Assembly: GCF_965363235.1 (NCBI RefSeq)
Contig: NC_134850.1
Coordinates: forward strand, 45,070,602-45,134,601
Direction of reading: 5' to 3'
From: Mytilus galloprovincialis
Taxonomy: Eukaryota; Mollusca; Bivalvia; Mytilida; Mytilidae
DNA: 64,000 bases
Below are positions 23,014 to 36,700 of the stretch, one piece after another (the stretch's first letter is position 1; each line of letters begins with the position of its first letter). The notes under the pieces were generated by a model. It saw only the letters and a list, made by a program, of their open reading frames with translations. It had not been told where the DNA came from and made no database searches. The position numbers and the translations under genes were made by a program.

Positions 23014-23530
23014 ATGTTAATGTCTTCTTCAGTAGCTCAATGATCTCGTAGATGTTTGGTTGAGCGTTTTTGAGTCGCTTCTTATGTTTGTTGTGCCATC
23101 CTTCCAGGTGATTTGTGCATGGTGCAGGGTCCTTCTGTGTAATAGTGGTTCCATAGAAAGCGGTAGTTTTCAACCAAAAACCCTGTCACGTAATCTGTAA
23201 ATGAAGTTGTAGCGGGTATGTTTTCAGTTTCTCCAATGTCTTCTAAAGTGTTTAGCCAAACATCGTCAACAAGGTGGGGTGGAACAAGAGGTACCAGTAG
23301 TACTGCGGCTCGTCGTAATGTCTTCATTTTCTTTATAATAGAACTGTAGTCCATATTTCTGTGCCTTTCGCCATATACACTGGGTGAAGTGGAAGAAGCA
23401 GCCTTTCACGGTTACCCCTGGACATACTGTCTGTGTTGCGTTGTTGGTGGCTGACTCATAGTCAATAGATAGTGTTTCTGGTTGAAGTTGTAACTGGTGT
23501 TGTTGATTAATGACTACTGAACAGTTGCAT
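22856..23530 (-). pseudogene. MULE-type transposase (or MULE-derived) pseudogene, C-terminal half
   Basis: Reading on the - strand from about 23530, one frame gives PETLSIDYESA and GCFFHFTQCIWRKAQKYGL, the conserved D/E and FHF-xxxxWRK block of MULE transposase domains. A frameshift follows, then LVPPHLVDDVWLNTLEDI. A second frameshift near 23115 leads into CTNHLEGWHNKHKKRLKN, the equivalent of the NNxLEGWHNxxN motif. The same frame then passes two in-frame stops and ends with VEYSDATSHLLHLN at 22856. Two shifts and two stops make it non-functional. The last part is duplicated at 22552-22701. Confidence 0.8.
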
Positions 23531-23965
23531 TTATATTCTAGTTGTTAAATTTAATTGGATAATTTTATATTTTACTAAATTTTGAAACAGCGTATTGCAT
23601 TGAACATGAAAAAAAATCATAAGTTGAATAAATTAAAAGATATTCAAATGAGATTTATTCTATTAAATCTTTAGTTTCATTATTTTACTTTTCACCTTTT
23701 TTTCAGAATGTACCAATAATTAAAAATATTTGTTGATAAATTGAAATATTTATTCATTTTAGTACACATTTTTTTTTAATAAAATACATTATCCTGCCAA
23801 ATTTATATAAAATATAGAAAATTTTTGCACATTTTCCCTGATTTATTAGCAGAATAAAATATTCTTTTTTAATTTTACAGGTAAAATAAAAGGTAAAAAA
23901 TATGACTATAATTCAGAAATAAACTATAATTGTTAAAACAACAATTCCCTCTATGTTTACATATA
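23531..23965. other. Very AT-rich DNA, nothing recognised
   Basis: Long A/T runs with no coding signal. Confidence 0.4.
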
Positions 23966-25269
23966 CACTGTGTCTAAACCACACCGGCAAAATTTGCTCG
24001 GACTCGATGGTATCTAACATCCGGCACAATGACGGAACACCAATAGACAAAAGAAAGGTAGGTTTCTCCTTATTTTTTTATTTTTTTTATGATATCGAAA
24101 AATATATATACATATACAACTATTTTCTATTGTGAGATGCAATATTTTCTACAACCGTTCTATATTAACGGAGAAATAAGTCAAAATGCATGTCAAAATG
24201 ACGAATTGGGTGAACCTTGCCTCGAAATTGTTTAATTTCTCGTTAAATTGTTCACATTATACGGAAAGAAAGGTACGGGAAGATAGATATTGACCCGTAG
24301 ATTGCAAATTTAGTTATTATGAGCATCTCAATAATTGTATTTCTGTGTATGGAACGAAAGAAAAGGGTCATGTCAAATTAAAATAAACCGGTTTCGTCAA
24401 TGTTGTTACTACACAATCACCCGGTTTCGTCTATATATATCACCCGGTTTTTTGTTGTTTTTTTTTAACAAACAATTTATGAAAAGAAATTTTGGCACGG
24501 ATCTGAACATTGTCTTTCGAGAATTTAAATATATATTTATTGTAAAGTAAACTTGGCGTGTTAAAATCTATTTGAAACGGGCACTTTTGGACATAGTTAA
24601 TTATGATAATACACATTTTCCTAATGAAAGGCGTATCCCTTATTTTACTTAACTTCAAACTAATTTTAAATGGAATATAAATACTGAATAGCAAACACTG
24701 GTATCTAATTATTTTGTAACATTATTATATTTTCTTTGTTTATAATAGTAGTATGTAAAGATGAAAAATAAAAGGATGTGTTTTGATTGTGCCATAATTT
24801 TAATTTACTATACTATATTATATACACTTAGTTTACAATATTTACTATCAATTATTAATACATTTATGCATTCAATCATTGACGAACAGTCCCAAACCGA
24901 CTATAGTCTATACTGTTCTGCACAAATTAATCATGCATGCAGTCCTGCCAGATTTTCTGGTACTATATATACTGTGTTACTTGCGCACTAAAGCGAGTTT
25001 TCACACTTAAGCATCCATAACATAGCAGTGAGATTTGTAACTTTCTCCCCGTTTCTGGTAGACACATTTATTTTCATAGGCATGTTTTTCACATTATTTT
25101 TACAGTTCAAATTCATTTTTTGTACAGTTCAAATAAAATTGAAACTTCAAGATAACTTTCGAAAACAATATCTGACAGTTTTGTATTTTTAATGTGAATA
25201 AAAGTTGGTTTGCAAAACATGACCGTCATTTATATCTAGGTCTTATTAAGAAGAAGTGACGGTAACCAC

Positions 25270-25720
25270 TTATCCCATAAACATTGACAATGAGACAACT
25301 TTCTTTTAGACACAAAAATTATGTTGAATTAATCAAGTTTAGGTCAGCGTATGCCTTAAACAATGAGAAAAACACACAAACTGCATGAAAGCAAACTATA
25401 ACAGGGCCCTAAATTATAAATGTAAAACAATTCAAACAAGAAAACTACCTGCCTATTTTATGTTCAAAACGCATATGGTATAAAGCAACCAAAGACAACC
25501 ATGGAATTACAAGCGTGTGATTCGGGAATGGACTGAGTCAAAGTGTTGTCGCTGACACAAACAGTACAACAAAAAGTACAAATAATAAAAAATGATGAAA
25601 ACCTTAACTCGTCCGATGACAGAGCCTGTATAGTAAATGCGCGATGTGTACCAAAACTTGTATCATAGTTAAAATTATCCCTTAAATATAATAAATATAC
25701 ATGTATTCGCAGTTTACTAG
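25270..25720 (+). repeat. Probable dispersed repeat in the loop of the inverted pair
   Basis: The stretch with CATTGACAATGAGACAACTT and AAATGTAAAACAATTCAAAC resembles an abundant bivalve repeat that I recognise. No second copy lies in this window, so support is from memory only. Confidence 0.35.
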
Positions 25721-25739
25721 GAAGTCCCGACTATCACTG

Positions 25740-25865
25740 AACTAGTATAAATATTTATTAAGGGGCCAGCTAAAGGACGCCACCGGATGCGGGAGTTTCT
25801 CGCTTCATTGAAGACCCATTGTGGCCTTCGGCTGTTTTCTGCTCTATGGTCGGGTTGTTGTCGCT
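25740..25865 (-). repeat. Reverse copy of the GAGACAACAACCCGACCA dispersed repeat
   Basis: Blocks GGGGCCAGCTAAAGGACGCC and TATGGTCGGGTTGTTGTCGC are reverse complements of parts of 11220-11335, in mirrored order. Confidence 0.75.
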
Positions 25866-27359
25866 TGGAATTTGTATGAACTTTTCATGTTGATAGACAT
25901 TTTTAAATAATACGTCCACTTTGAAATAAACTGAATCCGTCTGTCCGTATATATTGTCAAAATATATTGACCAACGTCAGTGTATGATCATCATAACACA
26001 ACGGCGACAATACAGACTCGTTTTTTTTTAGTAATGTTAACAAAATAATTATTATTGAATTTTGTCGATGACCTGAGACTATTATACTATTATACTAATT
26101 TGTACATATATAACAGTATAGTTACAATAAGGGATAAAAAAAAATATTTTAATGCATGGTAGTTGTAATCCTACATTCATTTTCTACGTTGATTATGCAT
26201 GCATATACAGTTGTCTTATTATCAACGTTTATCCTAAAAGAAGATTTATTTTTAACGATTGTAGAAAAGATTACACACATAGAATGATTAGATTACTTAT
26301 AAAGGTGTGACTGTCCATCCTTTTGTGCGAGAAAATCACATATCAATTGTGTGTTTCGATTTTTAAGACCGTAAACTTTAATTTCAAGTTTAAACATGTT
26401 CAACATATTTTCCCATAACTCATATAGAAAACGCATATTTAGAGAGCTTTAATCTCAATATGCTGTTAAAAAATTTCGGAATGCAAAGTAAATTAAAATA
26501 TTTGTGTTCTATAAGAGTAGGAATTCAAGTTTTTGCTTTTTATTTTTTTGAATCTGAGACTCATATAAATAATAAGCCGTTGTCCGGTGAACGAATTTGT
26601 TTTCCAACGACCCACAAAACTCCTTTTGAACGCTGAAGTTAAATAATCAATTATAATGTAATGCGATTATGTTTTTTTTTATTTGACCAAACCGGGTTAT
26701 GCATTTTGAAATCTATGACGAAACCGGGTTGTATACATTGACGAAACCGGCCAGTTCCATTTTGACATGACCCATTTCTTTCGTTCCATACACAGAGATA
26801 CAATTATGGAGATGCTCATAATAACTAAATTTGCGATCTCCGTGTCAATATTTATCTTCCCGTACCTTTCTTTCCGTACAATGTGAACAATTTAACGAGA
26901 TATTAAACAATTTCGAGGCAAGGTTCACTCAATTCGTCATTTTGACATGCATTTTGACTTATTTCTCCGTTAATATACAACGGTTGTAGAAAATATTGCA
27001 TCTCACAATAGAAAATAGTTGTATATGTATATATATTCTTCGATATCATAAAAAAAATAAAAAAATAAGGAGAAACCTACCTTTCTTTTGTCTATTGGTG
27101 TTCCGTCATTGTGCCGGATGTTAGATACCATCGAGTCCGAGCAAATTTTGCCGGTGTGGTTTAGACACAGTGATATACATGTAATTAAAAGTGGGCAAAC
27201 CAGGATGACACCCATGTCATAAATCAATATAGTGGTCAGTGACCGGAAATTTAATTACACGTGTATTGTCAGATTAACTATTCAATCCATTTAAATCCGG
27301 GAGGTCATGTTTTGACATATGTGTATTAGTTCGAGATAAAAAATGAATTTTGAATGCTT

Positions 27360-27490
27360 TTGTTAACCTTGGGACCGTAAATTTAGTTCGACTCAACCGA
27401 AATTTCGACTCATCAGGAGTCGAATTACATACTTTTGTATGGAATAAAGTTCGGGACCACGTGAAAACTTCGACTCATCCGAAATTTCGA
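27360..27490 (+). repeat. Direct repeat of a near-palindromic 27-bp motif upstream of IP6K
   Basis: TTCGACTCAACCGAAATTTC at about 27388 and TTCGACTCATCCGAAATTTC at about 27470 are direct copies of a nearly self-complementary motif. They lie 70-170 bp upstream of the first IP6K exon. I take this as a repeat fragment, although a regulatory role cannot be excluded. Confidence 0.45.
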
Positions 27491-27560
27491 GTCAACCGAG
27501 TTTGTAACAACGAGAGTTAACTGTATTCGGCTATATAAGATTTTATGTGATAAATGAGTA

Positions 27561-27723
27561 ATGGATTCAGTAGAGTTACAGCCCTTTACGCACCAGGTTG
27601 GTGGTTGCAATAGTATGATGAGGCTTGATGAAACAACTATATGTAAAACTCTCAATTCACGGGAACAACATTTTTATCTTAATATGCCACGAGATCTTAA
27701 AGAATTTACACCTGAATATAAAG
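27561..27723 (+). CDS. IP6K: IP6K coding exon 1
   Basis: It carries [21 protein letters not shown] and KEFTPEYKG, matching the N-terminus of IP6 kinases. ATG at 27561 is chosen because an in-frame TGA lies immediately upstream (27555-27557). A spliced upstream 5' exon cannot be excluded. The donor is GTAATG at 27724 and the exon ends in phase 1. Confidence 0.9.
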
Positions 27724-30700
27724 GTAATGACTTTTGAAAAATTTAAATATATCGTCTAATAGTTCTTTATTTTTAATAAAGCAAGAATCTTGTAATTTGA
27801 TTTACTAGGGTGAGAATAACACCCCACCTATTATTATATCCGGAAATAACTTTTGCCAAAATTTCCCAAAAATTTAAAATGCCAAAAGTCCATAAAATGC
27901 AAAACCACAAAATCTTTGGAAAAAATTATAAAAAAAGTATAAAAAAAAGGAAAAAATAATAAGCTTAAACTCTAAAAAGTTCCAAATTTGTTAAATCCCC
28001 TCCCTCACCCCTCATTTTGTAAAAACTAAGAAAAATAAAAAATCTTTCAAATCACCCCTAAAAAAAATTGTTTTTGTTTTTTGTGTTTTTTTTTGTGTTT
28101 TTTTTTTAGTAATAGAAAGCTTCTAGCCTAACAAAGGTGTTCGAAAACAGTGAATTGGAGATTTTTCATAATACTTTTTCTTTGAATATATTGACCCCTG
28201 TATTAGAACAAGTAAAAGAACGTTTCATAAGAAAGTAATTCGTTCCCTTGATGTTATCAAAAATGGATATAATACCGGTGTTGTGATTTCCAGAGTCTTC
28301 ATGATTTTACTTTTCACAAGTTTTTGATAAAGCCAGACTTTTCCACACAATCTTATTAAAAAAGTTCTGTTATTTCATTAAAATTTTAATAGTCCCTTAA
28401 AAATATGATTGCAGATCTGTTTGCTGCAATTCATATAAAATAAAGAAAAGGAAAATATGCTTGGAATATTTGCTGTTTATGTGCTGAGAAGATTCAAACT
28501 GTAAATCCTTTCCTTACAAATATCTTTTTACGTTTCGACCCTAAAACTTGTGAAAAGGTTGTAGGCATTCCTATGGGCACCAATTGCACCCCTTTAATTA
28601 CTTATTCATGTATTGTTATGAATCACAGTGTATGACAAAATCAGTAATTATCCGTAAAAACTCTTGATGTTATGTAAGCGCTTTAATATCCCGTATAGCG
28701 GGTTTATTTTCGTGTTTTTTGGAGGATAAATGAACTCGCAAAAATAAATTCCGCACAAATTACTGAAATGGGAACACAATGATTAGATAGCGCACATTTC
28801 TGAAGGTAATGATGTATGCTTTAATGACACACGTTTTGAACATATGTATTATCAGGGCTTCAAATAAAAAAAAACCTGGCACACTGATGAATTTTGTATT
28901 GGCTTCAATAAACAGTGATGTTCTGGATTATAAAATGTTCGTATACAGGGCCATTCATACACTGCTTAACCCTTCTTATTGACAGGTGTTATAGAAGTGA
29001 ATTTACAGAAGGATAGTAATGGCTACATTTCATGTATTGGTTACCCCATGTATATTTTGGATCACCAGGAATCCCAAGTATCTAGTTTTCGGTCATCTCC
29101 AAAATCAAGTAATAAAGACCAGGACATTCCTGTTTTACAGAGTGATGAGAGAAAGGTAGATAGTGACCAAGATAGAAAGTAAGTTTCATTACATTATGTT
29201 TAAAAGTAACATTAGGTAGCTATTACTTTTTCTGGACATCAAAGCGATTTAACAATTAGGGTTGTCATTTTTTTATTACTTAGGATACCTTTCAACTTTT
29301 ATCTTGTCTTAATTATTTTAAAATGATTTCATGATAAAATTTCATTGAGCAATTACAAAACAAAAATATACTTTAAATTGTTCAGTCTTTCTCTTACTTG
29401 CAAGATATTTGACAGTTGAAAGTTTTTTTAGTCATATAAATTATTTGTAGATCTTACTTTGCCGAAGATTTTTGTTGTTTACAGATTACCTCTTTCTTTA
29501 ATAATATTCAAGATCATAACCATTAAGTGCAAAATGTTCTTAAAAGTAACAGTTTGGTGACAGTGATTCATCTGTTCATCCGAAAATTTCAGGATTGATA
29601 GAACTTGCCCTCATGAACATTTTTACAACTACCTCTATCTGCTTTAATCTTATATATTATATTATATATAGATACATGTATAAGCCAAAAACTGCATCTT
29701 ACCCCCGTGATTAATTTTTAGCCATGGCGGCCATGTTTGCTTGACAAAAACAAAATAAAACACAAACTTGATTCTAGATACCCCAAGGATCATTCAGCTT
29801 GAGTTTGGTTGTGATAAGTTTCGGACAATATGTTTTAAATAGTTTACACCGGACGGGCGACGACGACGGATGCCAAGTGATGACAAAAGATCACATTTCC
29901 TAGCTAAAAACGAAAGACAATTACACTAACGGGATGTAAAAGTACCGAGCCACGTCAAAATAAAATATCCTATATCACGTTTGTAAGATGAAAAACAATG
30001 TCAGTAACTGAAACCTGTTTTATAACAAAGTGTATTATTTGTGAAATTGGTACGGAATATTTATCAACAAAGTCTTGGTAATTTCAAGTGAACCTTTTTT
30101 AGAAAAAGAACGATACGTTCTTTGACAAAACCCTAGTTCATCAACTTTCTGCTCAAGACTATGGCAAGCCGTTCTCGTCAAAACTATGTTTAAACCCTTT
30201 TTTCGAAAAAAATACACACTGAGATTTAAAAACCTAAAATAACACACTGAGAAATTGAAATTACACACCGAGATTTAAAAAAATTAAAAACACACACTGA
30301 GAATTCAAAATTACACACTGAGATTTTAAAAAGACACACTGAGATGAAATAAATTGAAAAACACACACTGAGAATTGTTAATTACTCACTGAGATTTCAA
30401 AAATACACACTGAGATTAATATGCAAATTACTAATGAATATTCATGAGATGAATAATTCAACAGATTAATATCTTGATCTCAAGAACTCTTGTCATTATA
30501 ATGAAATACGATTCCTTCAACCAACATTCGTAATAAATTTCAAGACTTAACATCGCTCATATTCAAAAGTTTGTTGCCTGTAATTCAGATTATCACTACC
30601 AGTAATTAAACATGTGTCCCTTTTCCAAAGTCTTCCAACTGTTTCTCTGATTTCGCTAGTTAATCTTTTATATTTTTGTTACGTTTATATGCTATAATAA

Positions 30701-33700
30701 ACACTTGAGTAAAAATTTCACTGCATTCTTTTGCAGATTGTTCCAATGTTTTACTTATAATTTTAATAAAGTTTTTCACCATTTGGTTATATTTTGTAAT
30801 AAGAGTAAGTGGGCATTTTTCTTGTTCTTGTATTTTTAAAGGTTTTTTATTAATAATTTGGAACCAAATCGAAGGACTAACGAGTTATGTCCCCTTGTTG
30901 TTTTAAGCTTGTAATAGATTCAGATTAAGTATGCTAATTAGATATGTGCGCATAAAAAGTGCGCACAAATCTCAGTGTGTAATTTTAAATTCTCAGTGTG
31001 TAATTTCAAATTCTCATTGTGTGTTTTCAGTTTATTTATTCTCAGTGTGTCTTTTTGAAATCCCAGTGTGTAATTTTCAATTCTCAGTGTGCGTTTTTCA
31101 TTTTTGTAATCTCAGTGCGTCTTTATGAAATCTCAGTGTGTAATTTTTAATTCTCAGTGTGTAATTTTCAATTCTCAGTGTGTAATTTTCAATTCTCAGT
31201 GTGCGTTTTGAAGTTTTTAAATCTCAGTGTGCTTTGTTGTAATTCTCAGTGTGTAAATTTTTCGAAAAATGGTTTAAACATAGTTTTGACGAGAACGGCT
31301 TGCCATACAAGACACTGGTGTGTGTAGCAGACTTGAATACTGAATGACTTTGGGAAAGTATAACCTATATGCAGGTGAAGTTGATATATTGCTAATTAGG
31401 TGGGAAAATTCTAGTTCTGAAGGATATATTAAAAAAGAACAAAATAATGACTGTACTTAGACATCCCGTTATTGTGTTATTGTGCTATGGTACGTTGTTT
31501 TATTCTTGTCTTTCATTTTTGCTAATGTGCTTGGAATTAGTTTGTTTTTATAGTGATTAAGATTATAACACAATATTGACTGCTGTACGCCTATTTTGTA
31601 CATTTTTACCCATTTTGGGGTTTTGTTCACAAATCGTTGTCAATATAATGGAATGTGATGCAGCTGTCATACAAATGAGAGGTTTGGTAAGCTATAAACC
31701 AGGTTCAATCCACCGTTTTCTATAAAAGCAAATGTCTGTACCATGTAAGGAATATGACAGTTGTTATCCATTTGTTTAAGCTTTTGATTTTTCCATTTGA
31801 TAAGGGACTTTCCGTTTTGAAATCTTCTTGGAGTTCATTTGTTTTGTGATTTTATTTCCATTAGCGGAACCCAATCCGAAAGGTTTGGATTGTTAATGGA
31901 AAGAACACCATAAATATATCTGAATGTGAAATGAAATGATCTGGCTTCTTTGATGATTTTGTTTAACAATTGTCTGAAGGAACTCTGACCTATATGAAAT
32001 TAAGAAGAGGTCGACAAGGAAAGGCGCACTGTTTTTGGGATGCCAACAATTTGTTGAATGAGTCTCCCTCTAAATTCAAGAAATATGTTGTCAATAAGAA
32101 CCTCCATGGAGCCTACTAATCCCTATTCCTCTATGTAGCACGTTTTACATTTTGTTCACAAATAACAAATAATAAATTCAACATTTGTAACTTTGAGATT
32201 CTTTATTCGCGATTTTGGTAATTAATTTAATCTAGCTTTCGCATACTATCTTTTTTTTTCATTCTGCAATCGTAATATTGGTTGGATATTGTGTTATGTT
32301 TTATCGTTTGTGGTTTGAATTCTGTATTTTCGGTACATTTCCCGTATTTCGTATTTGTAAGTAATACTGTATCGATGTTGGACTGGTGTGATGATAATAA
32401 TAATATGAATAAGTAAATAGAAGATGTTCGTTGTTATTCTACGATTTACATGTTGTAACGACTAGTATTTTATTCAATTGTGCGTTATCTGTACTGAGTC
32501 TTCTTGTGAATGTTTGTGCTGTATATAGTGTTGTCTTTTAGTGACAATTTGTAAAGGTACAACTTACCATTTGTGTAAACTATATCTGGCAAAATATTTC
32601 TTGAAACAAATATTAAATTACCTTGGCAATTACATGTCCATTTAAAGTTTCATGGTTTCTTTTAACATTGGTCGTTAGATGAAATTGTTTGAACTTTTCC
32701 GATATAATACTATTTTGTAATATTTTTTCCCCACTGCTCCATTGCATGACGTTTACTTATCTGTCAATTAAAAGGGAGCGCTTACACTATGACCAATTAA
32801 CCATGTTATTTAAAACAAGCTTTTTAGAGAAAACAATTTGTAATTATGTGTAAATCAGCGAGCCAGCAGTATCTGCTTCTGATGAAATCAAGTCGAATGA
32901 CTAGCATTGTTCAATTAGTGGACCATAGTTAAACCAATATCCTATTATCATAGCTCAAACTGATATTCAAAACTAAATATTAAAGAGTAACTACATGATA
33001 AACTATCGTAACTATTTTATTTAAACAAAATATTAATACTTAATACGTTTTGGAATGCTGGTCAGTAGTTACTTGGGTGCACTTGCATGTCTAAGTTTTT
33101 AACCTATCAGCAATGGGGTTTCCCAGTCACTGCCGCATCTTTTATGTCGGTTAAAAGCTCATTAGAGCTTATGTTTGTCTATGTTTGTATACCTTGCCGA
33201 CTCTAAATAAAGCTTATTTATTATTTATCTGCTTCTCGTTTACTAATTGTTTTTCTAGATCATACTAATTAATCAATGAGATTAATAGCTAATTTTGAAT
33301 TAACCAATCAGCGCTTGATTAGTAGGGCTTTTGTTTTATGCACACAGGCTCAACTTCTGACTATTCCTGAAGCAACGCTTGCTTGCAGCAGCCATTATTA
33401 TTTTTCTAGGAAAATATTTTCTCCCCCCCCCCCTCAACTCCCTTAAGGACAATTACATTTATTTGCTTAAAGATCTATATGCATGTATACGCATAATACA
33501 TATGTTTATTGATAAGAAGCATCAAATTCACATATCTGTTTGTATTGGTTAATTTAGTAGAGTAGTATTTTTTCAAAGAACTCGGTATTATGTACTTTTT
33601 GTTAGGAGTACCACAGTTTTTCAACTTGATTTTGCTTTCTTTGTAAATATGTTTATTGCTATATTGATATGCAAAGAAAATATTAAACTGTGATTCTTTC

Positions 33701-36700
33701 TCCCAAACCTGTGTCTGTTTTTATTCCTTTATACGTACTATAACCAGTTGGCAGCCGCATTTCTTGGTCCTTAACTGAACTCTGTTAAGTATAAATCAGG
33801 TGCTTTCATCTGCACGGTAACTCTTCAGCATTCAGTCAGGGCATAAACGATATAGCATACTGGTTATTGGTACAACTGACATATATACAGCATAAGGGAG
33901 GATCTGGGTGGTATAGTGTTATGGATTAATAAGTAAATATCACTGTAGCAGGAACAATTCTGCTGAAGATTCGGGGATGCGGACCACAGCTAATTCTAGT
34001 TTGTAAACTGATGTGAACGGAAACGACTGATGCCAAATGTGATGCGCTATAATTTATCTAAGTAAATGAAAACCAAAAACTGAAATCAATATATAATTTA
34101 ATCAACAAAGTACAACTTTTATCATGTAGAGCCAAAGGTGAATAGAAATGGAGCATTCAGTGACTTCAAATTACCCGTACTAAGGAGGCATGTAGCTAAT
34201 GCACTAATCTAAACGATGGTTGGAAAGCTTGGCTTTCCTTGGTTGGACTGAAAGTCAGTCCTCAGAGGATTCAACATAAAAATCTAAAACCATATATATA
34301 AAATATATAAGTTTCTCGCAGAAGGTAATCAAAGGTTTTGAGACGATGCAAATATTCAACTTTAGAATATGAATAAATATCTTTAACCTATGAATTCAAA
34401 TACAAAAAGCTATGCAATGTAACAAATATGTACTGAATAAGATTCATGTAAATCATTAAATTAAGAAATATGAAATTTATAGTTTTAAACAAGGGTAATA
34501 ACAATGCCGTAATAATCCTAACTGCCACATTCCTCCCCCTAAGACAAACAATAAATTTCATAAATAAAGTCTGCACACTGAAATGCCTATCAAATTGATG
34601 TATCTGCCGCACTAAAAACGCAAATTCAAAAGTCATGTGATCATTCAATCAAATATATATCAGTCCAATTTAAATAACGAGACAGTTTAATCTGTTCAAT
34701 GGAGACCACGTCACCATTCTGCTACCCTCCTCCTCCCTTCGAAAACAAATGTATATGGAATAACATTTGATAACTAACTTTGTCAGATTAAATGTCTTTC
34801 ATACGCATGTAATAATATCCCTTTTAAATAAATGTCACTGTTTAACGCATATACACAAACACACATAGGAATCAGGTTCAAAGGATAACGGACGCGACTT
34901 GAGGTCTTCTTGGTAAGTAGGCATCAGATTCAGTGGTACGGCACATATAGGGTAACGGCACAGCTAACGGTTGAAATCCAACATGAAAAGTTATACCAGG
35001 CAATGTCCACCAATGTTGATCTCACAGTGGCACATTTGACGTGTACCACCGGGTTCTATAAGGGCATACGATACAGTTACAGGGAAGGTAATGACGTTGC
35101 TAACGTAAAATGTTATTTTCGCGACGTCAAACTATGACATATCGGGAAAAGATGCATTTTTCGACTGATTTTTATCATTCAAACTGATTTAATTTGAAAA
35201 CGAGTGCATGGACCCCTATTTTTTAAAACAGCAATTTGTTTCATTTTGCAAGGAGATTATGTGACCCAAATTTTATAAAACTGTAAATAGCGCAATTTTT
35301 TTTTAATTTTGATAAAGATGCAGCAAAAAATGACGTTTTTTCCTCTATTCATGAACATTTGATAAATATAGAGTTATTTCGGAATAAAAATTGCATAATT
35401 TTTAATGATACTTATAAAATACAAAAATTACCGATTATTTAACAAAAAACAATTTGTGTTTATCTTTTAAAACAAAAAAGTTATGTCTTTCTTTCGAAAA
35501 AGAAAATACAGACACAAATCTGAATTTTGAGCAAATATACAAAATTTCGACCTCATTTTACTCAAAAAGTAGCACATGAAGGTATATTTTTTATTACATA
35601 TTTGATTTAATCAGGTAAAAAATAGCCTATATGCAAATTTTCAGCAACTTGTAAATACAGGTTCAAAACTGTCTCGTATGCCCTTAACTGCACGCACTCC
35701 AACGTTGTTGATAACGGTAGCACAAATGGTGTACCACCGGAGACGGATCCGGTCCATCTATATGCAAGGTTCTCAAAATAAAGTTGGGCGATGCCCAAAT
35801 TGTGTGCAAGGTACTAAATAATGGATCGGATCGATCTGTATGAGCTAGAAGTGTTCCTAACTTCAAGCTTAACGTTCACTCTATTGGTTTCTGCCATGAC
35901 AAAAGTCAAGAATTCGGACTCTAATAAACTCCCTAAATACTAAATATTTAGCTAGAGATTACAATCCAGACAAACGAACAACAACTCATAAAGCAAACCA
36001 ATTCCTACTAATACCAGCTAACAGTCTACACTTCAAACAACACAGAAGATCAGCCATAATTCAAGTCAATAATGAAAATGAAGAATAAAACAAGTTGGGA
36101 TGTGCAACATCCCTCCCTTTGAAAAAGAACCAGGTGCTCCGCAGGGCGCAGCTTTATACGACCGCAGAGGTCGAACCCTGAACAGTTGGGGCAAGTATGG
36201 ACAAAACATTCAAGCGTGATACAGCTCTGAATGTGGATTGTGATCAAATTTTTGACATTACATGGTGTTTTTTTTACACAAAACAAATGTCAAGATTTTA
36301 CAAATCAATTAAAGATTTCTTCTTCAAACTTTTTAAATCTAAAATTAAATAGTTGACACAGCATAGGTTTCTGACACAGAATGAATGCGGTTATGATATT
36401 GTAATTATTGTATTTATTTATGTTGGCCTGATTTGTATTGTGTGGCCTGATAGTTGTTTACAGAATAATTTTAGAATTGTGCAGTTTAGAAATCTCTGGA
36501 ACAATTACAGAATGATTGGAACTTTCCAGAATGATCCTAATAAAAGATGCATTATATAAACTTCTACATTTTACTAGAAACTTCTGTTGTAACTTTCTAG
36601 GATGTTCCATTATAGACTGTTCTAGAATCTTCCATGACAAATATATATATATATACCTACACTAAAGTTAAACTCACTCTTGGACTTACTCTTGGACTTA

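Larger units (their letters stand above)
23966..27172. mobile_element. Pair of 0.48-kb inverted arms around a 2.2-kb loop
   Basis: 23966-24452 matches the reverse complement of 26689-27172 with scattered substitutions and small indels. Both arms include an ACCGGTTTCGTC-type motif at their inner ends. Both contain a 31-codon open segment (start CLNHTGKICSDSMV, end GTPIDKRK) immediately followed by GTAGGT, a good splice donor. The structure could be an old DNA transposon with long terminal repeats or an inverted duplication. I see no transposase in the loop. Confidence 0.6.

Noticed and set aside
27532..27539. TATA box (TATATAAG) for IP6K
   Set aside because: It lies only about 22-29 bases before the ATG, leaving no room for a normal 5' UTR; more likely AT-rich intron or UTR sequence.
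30234..31260. CRISPR-like or telomere-like array (CACACTGAGA units)
   Set aside because: Units face each other inside a transposon with terminal repeats and a target duplication, and spacers are A/T filler rather than unique sequences.
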